From Savagea serpentis (GTDB lineage: Bacteria > Bacillota > Bacilli > Bacillales_A > Planococcaceae), in the NCBI RefSeq assembly GCF_015351395.1, contig NZ_JADKPV010000003.1, forward strand, positions 124,001 through 188,000: a stretch of 64,000 bases of DNA, read 5' to 3'. Below the pieces are notes generated by a model. That model had not been told where the DNA came from. It did not search any database and saw nothing but the letters and a program-made list of their open reading frames with translations. Below are positions 54,685 through 62,428 of this stretch, piece by piece (position 1 is the first letter of the stretch; each line of letters starts with the position of its first letter). Made by a program: the position numbers and the translations under genes.

Positions 54685-55959
54685 TTACTTTAATAGAGAA
54701 GGTAACCATGTTGATAATGGTGGGAAATACGTAATAATTAATATATCTAACACTAATATTAAAATTAACGGAATCGCATACCGAGCGATTCGCACGATAC
54801 TCAAATTGGTTAATTGAGACACGACGAATAAGTCAATCCCAACAGGCGGTGTCACTAATCCTAAAGCTAAATTCACAACCATGATGACGCCAAAGTGAAC
54901 GGGATCTACACCTAAATTAGTCGCCGTTCCAAACAATAGTGGCACTAATATTAAGATAGCTGCTCCACCTTCTAAAAACATTCCTGTAAAGAATAAAATA
55001 ATATTAACGACTAGTAAAAATACGTACTTATTCGTAATGAATGAAGAAATTGTGTCGTAAATCATATCCGGTACACTATTGATTCCAATGAAGAAACCAA
55101 ATAATCCTGCCGCACCGATGACAAGCATAATAATCGAACTACTAATTGCACTATCTTTAAACACGACTGCTAATTGTGGAATTGTAATATCTCGATAAAT
55201 GAATAAACCGACTACAAGTGCATAAACAACTGCTACGACTGACGCTTCTGTCGGGGTAAAGAAACCAGAATAAATACCTCCTAAAACAATGACAGGCATT
55301 AAAATTGCGAAGAAAGCTTCGAAAAATGCTTTCACAATACTTGGAAATGGTTGTTTTTCTGTTCCTTGATAACCGTTTTTCTTAGCGATAAAAAAGGCGC
55401 TAATTAATAAAGAAATTGTAATTAAAAATCCTGGTAAAATTCCAGCGATAAATAAATCACTAATAGAAACTTCGGCGGCCACTCCATATAAAATCATCGC
55501 GACACTCGGAGGTATAATAATACCTAAAGCGCCTGCAACCGCTTGATTCGCTGCAGCATATTCAATTTTATAGCCTCTTGCTACCATCGCTGGAATTAAA
55601 ATCGATCCGATGGCTGCAGTAGTTGCAGCGCCTGATCCTGAGATTGCTGCAAAAAACATTGATGTCACAATCGCTACCATCGCTAAGCCACCTGTAAAGT
55701 GCCCCACTAAAGAACTTGCAAAATTTACGAGTCGCTTCGACATGCTCCCAGCGCCCATGAGATTCCCCGCTAATATAAAGAACGGAATCGCCATTAAAGG
55801 AAATGAGTTTAAAGATACAAAAATACGTTGTGGTACTGTTTCTAAAGGAATCACTTCATGCATCGTAATGCCGAGTACGGTAGAGAGCCCTAATGAAATC
55901 GCAATCGGTACTCCTAAAAACATTAAAACGAATAGTGAAATAAAAAATGCGATTAACAT
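54685..55959 (-). CDS. TRAP transporter large membrane subunit (DctM family)
   Basis: A 424-aa permease with 12 or more hydrophobic segments and the family motifs GVPIAISLGLSTVLG near residue 17, GAATTAAIGSILIPAM near 110 and NLALGLVTPPVGIDLFV near 355. It overlaps dctQ by seven bases. It catalyses sodium- or proton-coupled uptake of substrate delivered by the DctP binding protein. TRAP systems mostly carry organic acids and sulfonates, so an acidic or otherwise charged substrate is plausible. Confidence 0.92.
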   Translation of the reverse strand: MLIAFFISLFVLMFLGVPIAISLGLSTVLGITMHEVIPLETVPQRIFVSLNSFPLMAIPFFILAGNLMGAGSMSKRLVNFASSLVGHFTGGLAMVAIVTSMFFAAISGSGAATTAAIGSILIPAMVARGYKIEYAAANQAVAGALGIIIPPSVAMILYGVAAEVSISDLFIAGILPGFLITISLLISAFFIAKKNGYQGTEKQPFPSIVKAFFEAFFAILMPVIVLGGIYSGFFTPTEASVVAVVYALVVGLFIYRDITIPQLAVVFKDSAISSSIIMLVIGAAGLFGFFIGINSVPDMIYDTISSFITNKYVFLLVVNIILFFTGMFLEGGAAILILVPLLFGTATNLGVDPVHFGVIMVVNLALGLVTPPVGIDLFVVSQLTNLSIVRIARYAIPLILILVLDILIITYFPPLSTWLPSLLK

Positions 55960-56450
55960 GAAGTTTCATCCCCTTTCATCCAATGCTCTATTAAACTCGC
56001 GAGAGAATTTAATAACATTAATCCTCCACCAATTGGGAGTGACATATAAATATATTTCATCGAAATGCCTGTTCCAGGTGCAATTTGATTTGTAAAATTA
56101 GACGCTAAATTCATGCCGTATACAATTAATACGATAAAAAACACAATCGAAAATAGATGCATCAAATAAAAACTAACTTCTTTCATCCAACCCTTTAATT
56201 GTTCAACGACAATTTCTACAGAAATTAATTTGTTTTTCCGATGAGCAATCGCCGCACCTAACATAATCATAAAAATCATTAAAAAACGTGTTAATTCTTC
56301 AGACCAACTCAAAGAGGAGCCAATAAAGCGTGAAACAACTTGCCAAAACGTAATCATCGTAGTGAAAAACAAAGACAATGCTAATAAGTAACCGATAATT
56401 GTATTCACATGATCCATTAAATTCAAATATACTTTCCCTATTTTTTTCAT
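55953..56450 (-). CDS. TRAP transporter small membrane subunit (DctQ family)
   Basis: A 165-aa protein with four membrane helices (about residues 16-36, 49-70, 90-112, 130-150). The SWSEELTRFLMIFMIMLGAAIA motif near residue 43 is the DctQ signature. ATG 56450 is five bases from GAGGAGGG; a longer reading from 56540 starts upstream of that site and is rejected. Gene order dctP-dctQ-dctM is standard. Confidence 0.9.
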   Translation of the reverse strand: MKKIGKVYLNLMDHVNTIIGYLLALSLFFTTMITFWQVVSRFIGSSLSWSEELTRFLMIFMIMLGAAIAHRKNKLISVEIVVEQLKGWMKEVSFYLMHLFSIVFFIVLIVYGMNLASNFTNQIAPGTGISMKYIYMSLPIGGGLMLLNSLASLIEHWMKGDETSC

Positions 56451-56482
56451 ATATTCCCTCCTCTTGAGTCCTCTGTTCATCA

Positions 56483-57505
56483 TTAATATTCGTAATTTTG
56501 AATACGTTCTATTAAATCTTCTCCTAATTTCGGTGCCCACTTATTGTAAACGTCATCTACTTTCGCTTTGAAACTATCCTTATCTGGTTCTGTAATCGTA
56601 AGTCCTTCTGCTTCTAAAAATGCACGAGCCTCTTCAATTTTGTCCTGGTTAAATTGTCTTCCTTTTTCTACAGCTATTTGTGCTGCTTCTACTAATGATT
56701 TTTGTTGTTCTTCTGTTAAGCGATTAAATGAAGCTGTCCCGATAGAAATTGGCGCTGCACTAAAACGATCTTCTAATAAAGCGACACTTTCTTGCACTTC
56801 ATAAATCTTTGATGACTTAATCGTCGCTAATGAATTAGAATGACCATCAATGACACCTTGTTGAAGAGCTGTAAACACTTCTGTCCAAGCCATCGGTGTA
56901 GGGTCCGCTCCGAATGCTTTCCACGTATCAATTTGAATTTCATTTTCTTGAACACGGATTTTCATTTTAGCGACATCTTCTACTTTTTGAATCGGTTGAT
57001 TAGATGTCGTCGCAACAAAACCATTTTCAATCCAACCTAAAATTTTAACATTCGCTGCTTCTTCAAACATCGCATTCAATTCATCACCGATTTCACCGTC
57101 AAGCACTGCATAAACGTGCTCTCTATTATCAAATAAAAATGGTAAATCTAAAATATTAAATTCTTGATTCCAGTTCCCCATCGGTCCTGCTGACTGAATG
57201 GCCATATCGACCGCACCCATTCCCATTGATTCGAACACTTCTCGTTCTCCACCTAATGAGTTATTCGGATGAATTTTCACTGTCATTTGACCATCTGTAA
57301 TTTTCTCTAACTCTTCTTGAAATGCCTTTGCTGTTAAACCGAACTTCGCATCTTCCGGTTCTGGAATACTCAAATCCAATACGACTTGCTTACCTGTACC
57401 TTCTTTTGAACCCGTATCTTTTGGCTTCTCTTCCTTATCCCCTGAACAAGCTGCTAACATAAAAATCACCATTGTCATTAAAAAACCTGATACTATTTTT
57501 TTCAT
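56483..57505 (-). CDS. TRAP transporter substrate-binding lipoprotein (DctP family)
   Basis: A 340-aa solute-binding protein with a lipoprotein signal: MKKIVSGFLMTMVIFMLAAC, lipobox LAAC, Cys20. The mature part follows DctP order with GGEREVFESMGMGAVDMA near 80, MKIRVQEN (about 160) containing the conserved Arg that binds substrate carboxylates, and GVIDGHSNSLATI. ATG 57505 is seven bases from GGGAGG. The conserved Arg supports a carboxylate or other anionic ligand. It is the second gene of the operon. Confidence 0.93.
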   Translation of the reverse strand: MKKIVSGFLMTMVIFMLAACSGDKEEKPKDTGSKEGTGKQVVLDLSIPEPEDAKFGLTAKAFQEELEKITDGQMTVKIHPNNSLGGEREVFESMGMGAVDMAIQSAGPMGNWNQEFNILDLPFLFDNREHVYAVLDGEIGDELNAMFEEAANVKILGWIENGFVATTSNQPIQKVEDVAKMKIRVQENEIQIDTWKAFGADPTPMAWTEVFTALQQGVIDGHSNSLATIKSSKIYEVQESVALLEDRFSAAPISIGTASFNRLTEEQQKSLVEAAQIAVEKGRQFNQDKIEEARAFLEAEGLTITEPDKDSFKAKVDDVYNKWAPKLGEDLIERIQNYEY

Positions 57506-57524
57506 TGTAGTGCCTCCCATTTGA

Positions 57525-58556
57525 TTATTCATATTTCAATAACACTTTAGCTTCTTCTTTATTTTCACAAGAAGTAAATGCGTTCTCCCAATTGTCTAAC
57601 GTTTGAATACTTGTAATAATTGGTTTCAATTGAATTTCATTTTGTTCGTACAAGTTCATCACTTTTTCCCAAGTGGAAAATGAATGAGCCAGCGTTCCAA
57701 AGACTTGCAATTGTTTGTACGTAATTAAGTCAAAATCAAAGGAAAAAGCTTCTCCGACAATTCCAACTTGAATATGTTTTCCTAAAGGCTTCAATTGTTC
57801 AAAGCATGAACGAATCGCATGAGCAGATCCTGAACAATCAATGGTCACATCCACTCCTGCATTTTGGGTTAAGCGCTTAACCTCTGATGTTAAATCTTGC
57901 TTTTCTACATTAATATAATGATGTACTCCCAATTGTTGCGCAATCGTCGTTCTCTTTTCATCAGCGTTCGTGCCAGTCATTATAATACGACAGCCTTTTA
58001 ACTTTAATAAAGCTAAAGTTAATAAACCAATAGGTCCGGGTCCTGTCACTAACACAGTATCGCTAGCCTGAATTGTCGTTAATTCTTCCACCGCTTGCAC
58101 AGCGCATGCTAAAGGCTCCGCGAGTGCTCCCTCTTCTAAACTGATATGATCAGGTAGCTTATAAAGGACTTGACTATTAATGGTGACGTATTTTGTAAAC
58201 CCTCCATCTACACCATGTCCCATCCCTCGCCGCGTTTTACAGAACATATAAAAACCAGTACGACAGTAAGAACAAACTCCACATGTTTGCTCCGTAGATC
58301 CTAAAATAGCTACTCGATCGCCGACTTGAATATGTTTAACATCTTCAGCAACACTTTCCACAATTCCTGAACTTTCATGGCCCAAAACGACAGGGGGATA
58401 ACTTTTAAATGTATCATGAAAAATATGCAAATCGGTTCCACATATACCTGTAAACGCAACTTTCACTTTCGCTTCTCCTAGGTTAAGCGCTTTCTCTTTG
58501 ATGTTTAAAAGCTTAATATTCCCCTTACCTTCTTGCACTTTTACAATTGCTTTCAT
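57525..58556 (-). CDS. zinc-dependent alcohol/polyol dehydrogenase, first gene of the operon
   Basis: A 343-aa medium-chain dehydrogenase of the L-iditol/threonine dehydrogenase group. GICGTDLHIFHDTF and GHESSGIVE hold catalytic zinc ligands; CGVCSYCRTGFYMFC is the structural zinc loop; VTGPGPIGLLTLALLKLKG is the nucleotide motif. ATG 58556 is seven bases from AAAGGAG. It is distinct from the second dehydrogenase (53.7 kb). The substrate-handling order, two oxidations followed by phosphorylation and C2 transfer, is inference. Confidence 0.88.
   Translation of the reverse strand: MKAIVKVQEGKGNIKLLNIKEKALNLGEAKVKVAFTGICGTDLHIFHDTFKSYPPVVLGHESSGIVESVAEDVKHIQVGDRVAILGSTEQTCGVCSYCRTGFYMFCKTRRGMGHGVDGGFTKYVTINSQVLYKLPDHISLEEGALAEPLACAVQAVEELTTIQASDTVLVTGPGPIGLLTLALLKLKGCRIIMTGTNADEKRTTIAQQLGVHHYINVEKQDLTSEVKRLTQNAGVDVTIDCSGSAHAIRSCFEQLKPLGKHIQVGIVGEAFSFDFDLITYKQLQVFGTLAHSFSTWEKVMNLYEQNEIQLKPIITSIQTLDNWENAFTSCENKEEAKVLLKYE
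58481..58496. promoter_or_regulatory. AAGCGCTT palindrome inside the first dehydrogenase gene (operator or cre)
   Basis: TTAAGCGCTTTCTC is a near copy of the palindrome at 58592. It falls about 20 codons into the gene. Central CG with flanking A/T is the common LacI-family site; the CcpA consensus is met only in part. Confidence 0.4.
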
Positions 58557-58591
58557 GAATTCACTCCTTTTATAGAAAATAAGCACCTATT

Positions 58592-58607
58592 GGTAAAGCG
58601 CTTTCTT
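58592..58607. promoter_or_regulatory. AAAGCGCTTT palindrome downstream of the operon promoter (operator or cre)
   Basis: A perfect 10-bp palindrome AAAGCGCTTT lies a few bases after the predicted transcription start (about 58613) and 39 bases before the first start codon. That is the position for repression by a LacI-family protein, either the regulator encoded at 52.6-53.6 kb or CcpA. Confidence 0.6.
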
Positions 58608-58619
58608 TATGTTGAATTC

Positions 58620-58648
58620 ATTTTATCTTTACTTTCTGAAAAATGCAA
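58620..58648 (-). promoter_or_regulatory. promoter of the TRAP/transketolase operon
   Basis: On minus TTGCAT, 17 bp, TAAAAT; hexamers match 4 and 5 of 6. The palindrome lies just downstream. Confidence 0.7.
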
Positions 58649-58743
58649 CACTTAATTTCATTTTATTTTAAAAGTGTTTCAAGTAACTATTTTCATGCTT
58701 TAAATTTACTTTATTCTACTTCAGTTCTTTGTTATCTACATAC

Positions 58744-58782
58744 AAAAAAACCAGAATGACCGGTATTGGATCATTCTGGTTA
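58744..58782 (-). terminator. terminator of the LPXTG protein gene
   Basis: AACCAGAATGA pairs with TCATTCTGGTT followed by T5 to T7 on minus, 29 bases after the stop. Confidence 0.9.
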
Positions 58783-58810
58783 AACTTATCGAATCTTGTA
58801 GCTGTTACGA

Positions 58811-61800
58811 TTATTCATATTTACGCTGACGTACTACAAACAGTAAACCGATGAACATGAGCGCCAATCCTACATATTTCATCACTACATACAATTCTTC
58901 ACCCGTCTGTGGTAACTTAGCGACCGTGTTCGTATTCGCTGGTTTTTGTTCATTTTGGATGACTTCTTCTCCACGTTCTTCTTCTGGAGTATTTGGTGTA
59001 GTTGGTTGAGAAGGCTGAACTTCTTCATTCTCCTCTTCCTCTTTTGGATCTTCTGGCGTTACAGTTACTGGTTTATCTTCTTCTTCCGGTTGTTCTGGTT
59101 CCACAATTTCCGGTTTATCTTCTTCTTCTGGCTCTGTCGGCTCTGTTGGTTCTGTTGGTTCCGTTGGTTCTGTTGGTTCCGTCGGTTCTGTTGGCTCTAC
59201 AGGTTCAGGTGTTGTTGGAGGAGTTCCACCGCCGCCACCGCCTGAAGAACGTTTCTTGTTTTCTACGGTAAGTTTCGTTACATTTTCTTTATCTGAAATG
59301 ACAAAGTGTTGTTTTTCTTTATTTAATTGATATCCTTTAGGTGCTTTCGTCTCAAGGAAGTAGTACGTTCCGACAGATAAATTTTTGACAATAATTTTTC
59401 CGTCTTCTCCTGTAACAAATGATTTTTCTTCACCAATGATCACTTGAACGTCTTTACCATCCACTACTTGATACAATTCAAATTGCGCACCTGATAAGAC
59501 ACGATCGTGATTTTTCGAATCGACTTTTGTTAATTCCACTTCTGGCTTAGGCTCTTCTGGTTTAACAGGAGTTTCCTCTTTTTTATTTTCAATCGTCACC
59601 GTTTTGCCATCTTCAGCAACAACTGGCGCTTGTAACGGTTGATATCCTTCTAACGGAGCGACTTCTACAAAGACATATTCACCTTCTGGTAATTTTGTAA
59701 ATGTAAGATTACCTGCTGCGTCTGTTTCACCTGTACGCACAACGTCACCATCTGTTGTTTGTAATTGGAATTGAACGCCTTGTAAAGGTTTTTTCGTTTC
59801 TGCATCAATCTTATGAACTGCATACGTAAATGTTTTTTCGATTTCTACTACTTTTTCGTTCGTTACTGTGACTTTTCCATTTTGAACGTCATGTTTTTCA
59901 TCTGATAATTTATAGCCTAGTGGTGCTTTTTTCTCGACGAAATAATACTCGCCTTCTGGTAAATCAGTGATGACAATTTTACCTTCTGCATTCGTCGTAT
60001 ACGTACCTTGACTTTCGTCTTGTTCATTAAACAATTCAAAAACTGCGCCTGCTAAAACAATCGTTTCATCTTTCGCATCTCGCTTTATTAACTCAATCTC
60101 ATGATTTTGCTTTTGTTCTTCGTATGTGTTCGTAATCGTATAGCCATTTACTTTCGAAGTATAACCTTCTGGCACATTCACTTCTTTAATTGAATATTGG
60201 TATGTGTTACCTTTTGCATCATACTTCGGTAATCCGCGAACAATTTTCGTCCAGTTTTCAGACGCTGTTACTTCATGCGCTTTACCAAATGGTTGTCCAT
60301 TTTGGAATACTTGAACAGAAACTGCTTGAGGACGATGTTCGACTGAATCATTTTTCCACACTTTCGATACTTTAATATCTGTTTTTACTTCATCTTTTAA
60401 ATGGTTAACAACGGTTAAAACTGTTCCTTTTGTTTCTTCAATGACGAAATAATAACGTTTGTTTGGATCTACATCGTACTTCGCATTATGTTCTCCGAGA
60501 ATTTCTGTCGCATAGTACACACCCGGCTCTAATTTTTCACCTTTGTCAGGATTCCAAATTGTTGCGACTCCGTTATGGTCTGTCGGATAAAGTGTTGTTG
60601 CAACTTCCTTACCTTGCTGGTTGAAAATTTTAAATTCAACGCCTTTAATCCCAGGACCGTTCACGTCCCCTTCAACTTTTACTATTTTCACAGTATTTGG
60701 TTTGTCATTTTTACCTCGATCCGCAATTCCTGAGGCCATATTTTTATACTCTGCATCTGAGCCAGCATTATATTTATCATTTGTAGCATCTCCGTGGTTG
60801 ACCCATTTTGACACATTTTCGTTTGTGATTTTCGTTTTATAATTAATAACTCCACGATATCCACTTAAAGCATCGTTCGAAAATGTTACAGTAAATCTAT
60901 TTAAATCATCATCTACTGCAATGCTAACTACTCCTTTATCTACACCTACACTACCCTCTTCCAAAATCGATACTTTAATCGACTCTGGAATAATTTCATG
61001 ACCTGCACCTAACTGGTCTACATAGATTGTTTCTCCAAGGTTTGTTTTTAAATCTCCGTTAATTTCAACAATCCATGGCATCGTACCATCTAAACTCGGC
61101 TGACTTTGAGCAGGAAACTTTTGAAGATCTCGATATGTTTGGTGTTGGGATGGTCCACTACCTGGTATTCCAGGGATAATAACTTGTGTATTATTCGTGA
61201 AGATATCTCCTTCACTTTCAAATGTAAATGAACCTTCTTCTTCTTGCGGCTCTAAATTTCCGCTATCTTTCGTCGGAAAATACATTGTTTCATACCAAAT
61301 TTCACCTGAAACTTCTTTCGCATCTTTTACTTTTTGAGTAAATACACAATATAACGTGTAGTTTGATGGAGTACAGACTAAATACTCTCCTGCAAGCGTA
61401 TTTCTTGGTGCTGATAATTCTTTTGGCAATTGAATTGTAAAAGAGTCACCAGGTTTATAGCTGCCGTCTGAAATAGACCAATTAATATCAACACGCGCTA
61501 AACCACCATTACTTAATGGTTCTACTTTCGGATTCAAAGTAATAGAATCGATTGGCTTTTTAGCGTTTGTGCTTTTCGTTTCAATAGTAGCTGTTGTTAC
61601 AGAAGACGTCATGTCTTCCTCCACAGTTTCTACTGGCACTTGCTTTTCTGGCACAGTCTCAACCTTTTCGGTTTCTTCTTTTTGAGGTGGATCTGTTCCT
61701 GAAGTTTGTTCAGGTGTCGGTTCCACTACAATTTCCTCTTCTTTTTGAATCGGTTCAAACACTTCTTCCGATTCCATCATTTCTTCTTCTGGAGGAGTTA

Positions 61801-61996
61801 TCGATTGTTCATCTACTAATTCCTCATCATCTTCTGTAACTTCTTCATTGTCCATCATTTCTAGTTGTTCTACGATCTCTTGCTCTACTGACTCTTCTAA
61901 TGTCGCAGCAGATACAGTTAGCGCACTTAGTGGGCCTAAAATTAATTGGCCGACTAAAAAGATTGTAAGAATCAACATATTCCCATACTTGTTCAT
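58811..61996 (-). CDS. LPXTG cell-wall-anchored adhesin with Cna-B domains
   Basis: A 1061-aa surface protein. Signal peptide of about 32 residues ending VSAA, a Glu/Val/Pro-rich low-complexity region (33-145), a collagen-binding-like (Cna A) region (about 150-420), then five or six repeated Cna-B/SpaA domains (starting near VKIVKVEGDVNGPG, VKVSKVWKN-type, IELIKRDAKDE, YAVHKIDAETKKP, VELTKVDSKNHD), a GGGGGG and EPT-repeat wall spanner, and the sorting signal LPQTG at 1028-1032 followed by a hydrophobic helix and RQRKYE. ATG 61996 is taken since AGGTAGG precedes it. Sortase would attach it; none is in the window. Confidence 0.9.
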   Translation of the reverse strand: MNKYGNMLILTIFLVGQLILGPLSALTVSAATLEESVEQEIVEQLEMMDNEEVTEDDEELVDEQSITPPEEEMMESEEVFEPIQKEEEIVVEPTPEQTSGTDPPQKEETEKVETVPEKQVPVETVEEDMTSSVTTATIETKSTNAKKPIDSITLNPKVEPLSNGGLARVDINWSISDGSYKPGDSFTIQLPKELSAPRNTLAGEYLVCTPSNYTLYCVFTQKVKDAKEVSGEIWYETMYFPTKDSGNLEPQEEEGSFTFESEGDIFTNNTQVIIPGIPGSGPSQHQTYRDLQKFPAQSQPSLDGTMPWIVEINGDLKTNLGETIYVDQLGAGHEIIPESIKVSILEEGSVGVDKGVVSIAVDDDLNRFTVTFSNDALSGYRGVINYKTKITNENVSKWVNHGDATNDKYNAGSDAEYKNMASGIADRGKNDKPNTVKIVKVEGDVNGPGIKGVEFKIFNQQGKEVATTLYPTDHNGVATIWNPDKGEKLEPGVYYATEILGEHNAKYDVDPNKRYYFVIEETKGTVLTVVNHLKDEVKTDIKVSKVWKNDSVEHRPQAVSVQVFQNGQPFGKAHEVTASENWTKIVRGLPKYDAKGNTYQYSIKEVNVPEGYTSKVNGYTITNTYEEQKQNHEIELIKRDAKDETIVLAGAVFELFNEQDESQGTYTTNAEGKIVITDLPEGEYYFVEKKAPLGYKLSDEKHDVQNGKVTVTNEKVVEIEKTFTYAVHKIDAETKKPLQGVQFQLQTTDGDVVRTGETDAAGNLTFTKLPEGEYVFVEVAPLEGYQPLQAPVVAEDGKTVTIENKKEETPVKPEEPKPEVELTKVDSKNHDRVLSGAQFELYQVVDGKDVQVIIGEEKSFVTGEDGKIIVKNLSVGTYYFLETKAPKGYQLNKEKQHFVISDKENVTKLTVENKKRSSGGGGGGTPPTTPEPVEPTEPTEPTEPTEPTEPTEPTEPEEEDKPEIVEPEQPEEEDKPVTVTPEDPKEEEENEEVQPSQPTTPNTPEEERGEEVIQNEQKPANTNTVAKLPQTGEELYVVMKYVGLALMFIGLLFVVRQRKYE
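59130..59203 (-). repeat. 9-bp tandem repeats encoding EPT units in the wall-spanning segment
   Basis: Units of the type GGTTCTGTT on plus, encoding Glu-Pro-Thr, run eight times with few third-base changes. Such a tract can vary in length between strains by slippage without shifting the frame. Confidence 0.85.
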
Positions 61997-62254
61997 TAGG
62001 TTCCTACCTTTCGATATAATATTCAAACAAAGATCAAGTGCATCCCTTCGCTTGCTTGTCTTTCTATATCGTACAACTCATCTAATGAACATTAGGTAAA
62101 CAAAAATTAAACGATAATTATTGTTTATATCATTCAATAAAATGGGGAATTTACATAATTTATTTTTCTGAAAATTTCTTCTTTATAAGAAGAATCTTGT
62201 CATACCAATCTGTTTTATTTTTATTTTAATATTCTGATTATACTTTCTTTTTTG

Positions 62255-62291
62255 AATCATTCCTTTCGACATTTGACGTTTGGGAATGATT
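62255..62291. promoter_or_regulatory. inverted repeat upstream of the LPXTG gene
   Basis: AATCATTCC (62255-62263) and GGAATGATT (62283-62291) flank 19 bases. The 400-base AT-rich stretch from 61997 to 62391 has no gene; it also holds a CTAATG-AA-CATTAG symmetric site at 62082-62095. No clear promoter hexamers were identified. A regulated promoter for the adhesin is likely here. Confidence 0.4.
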
Positions 62292-62391
62292 GAAATTATT
62301 TTACATAAAACGTTAATTAGAAAACTGATATGTATCGCATTTTGTTCAGCTTTTGTTCATTCAGAAATTTCCTCCTCAATAGAAAGCAAAT

Positions 62392-62422
62392 AAAAAGAGC
62401 AATCCCGAAGATTGCTCTTTTT
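62392..62422 (-). terminator. terminator of the OppA-type gene
   Basis: AAAAAGAGCAATC pairs with GATTGCTCTTTTT around CCGAA, directly after the gene's stop on minus. Confidence 0.88.
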
Positions 62423-62428
62423 ATAAGA

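Noticed and set aside
58592-58607. Definite CcpA cre site
   Set aside because: The core fits but outer TG and CA positions are missing; a LacI-family operator is equally likely, so no single protein is assigned.
62346-62360. Strong GAGGAGG site followed by a 4-codon frame MNKS on minus
   Set aside because: Too short to call; it may be a chance site or the remnant of a lost gene start.
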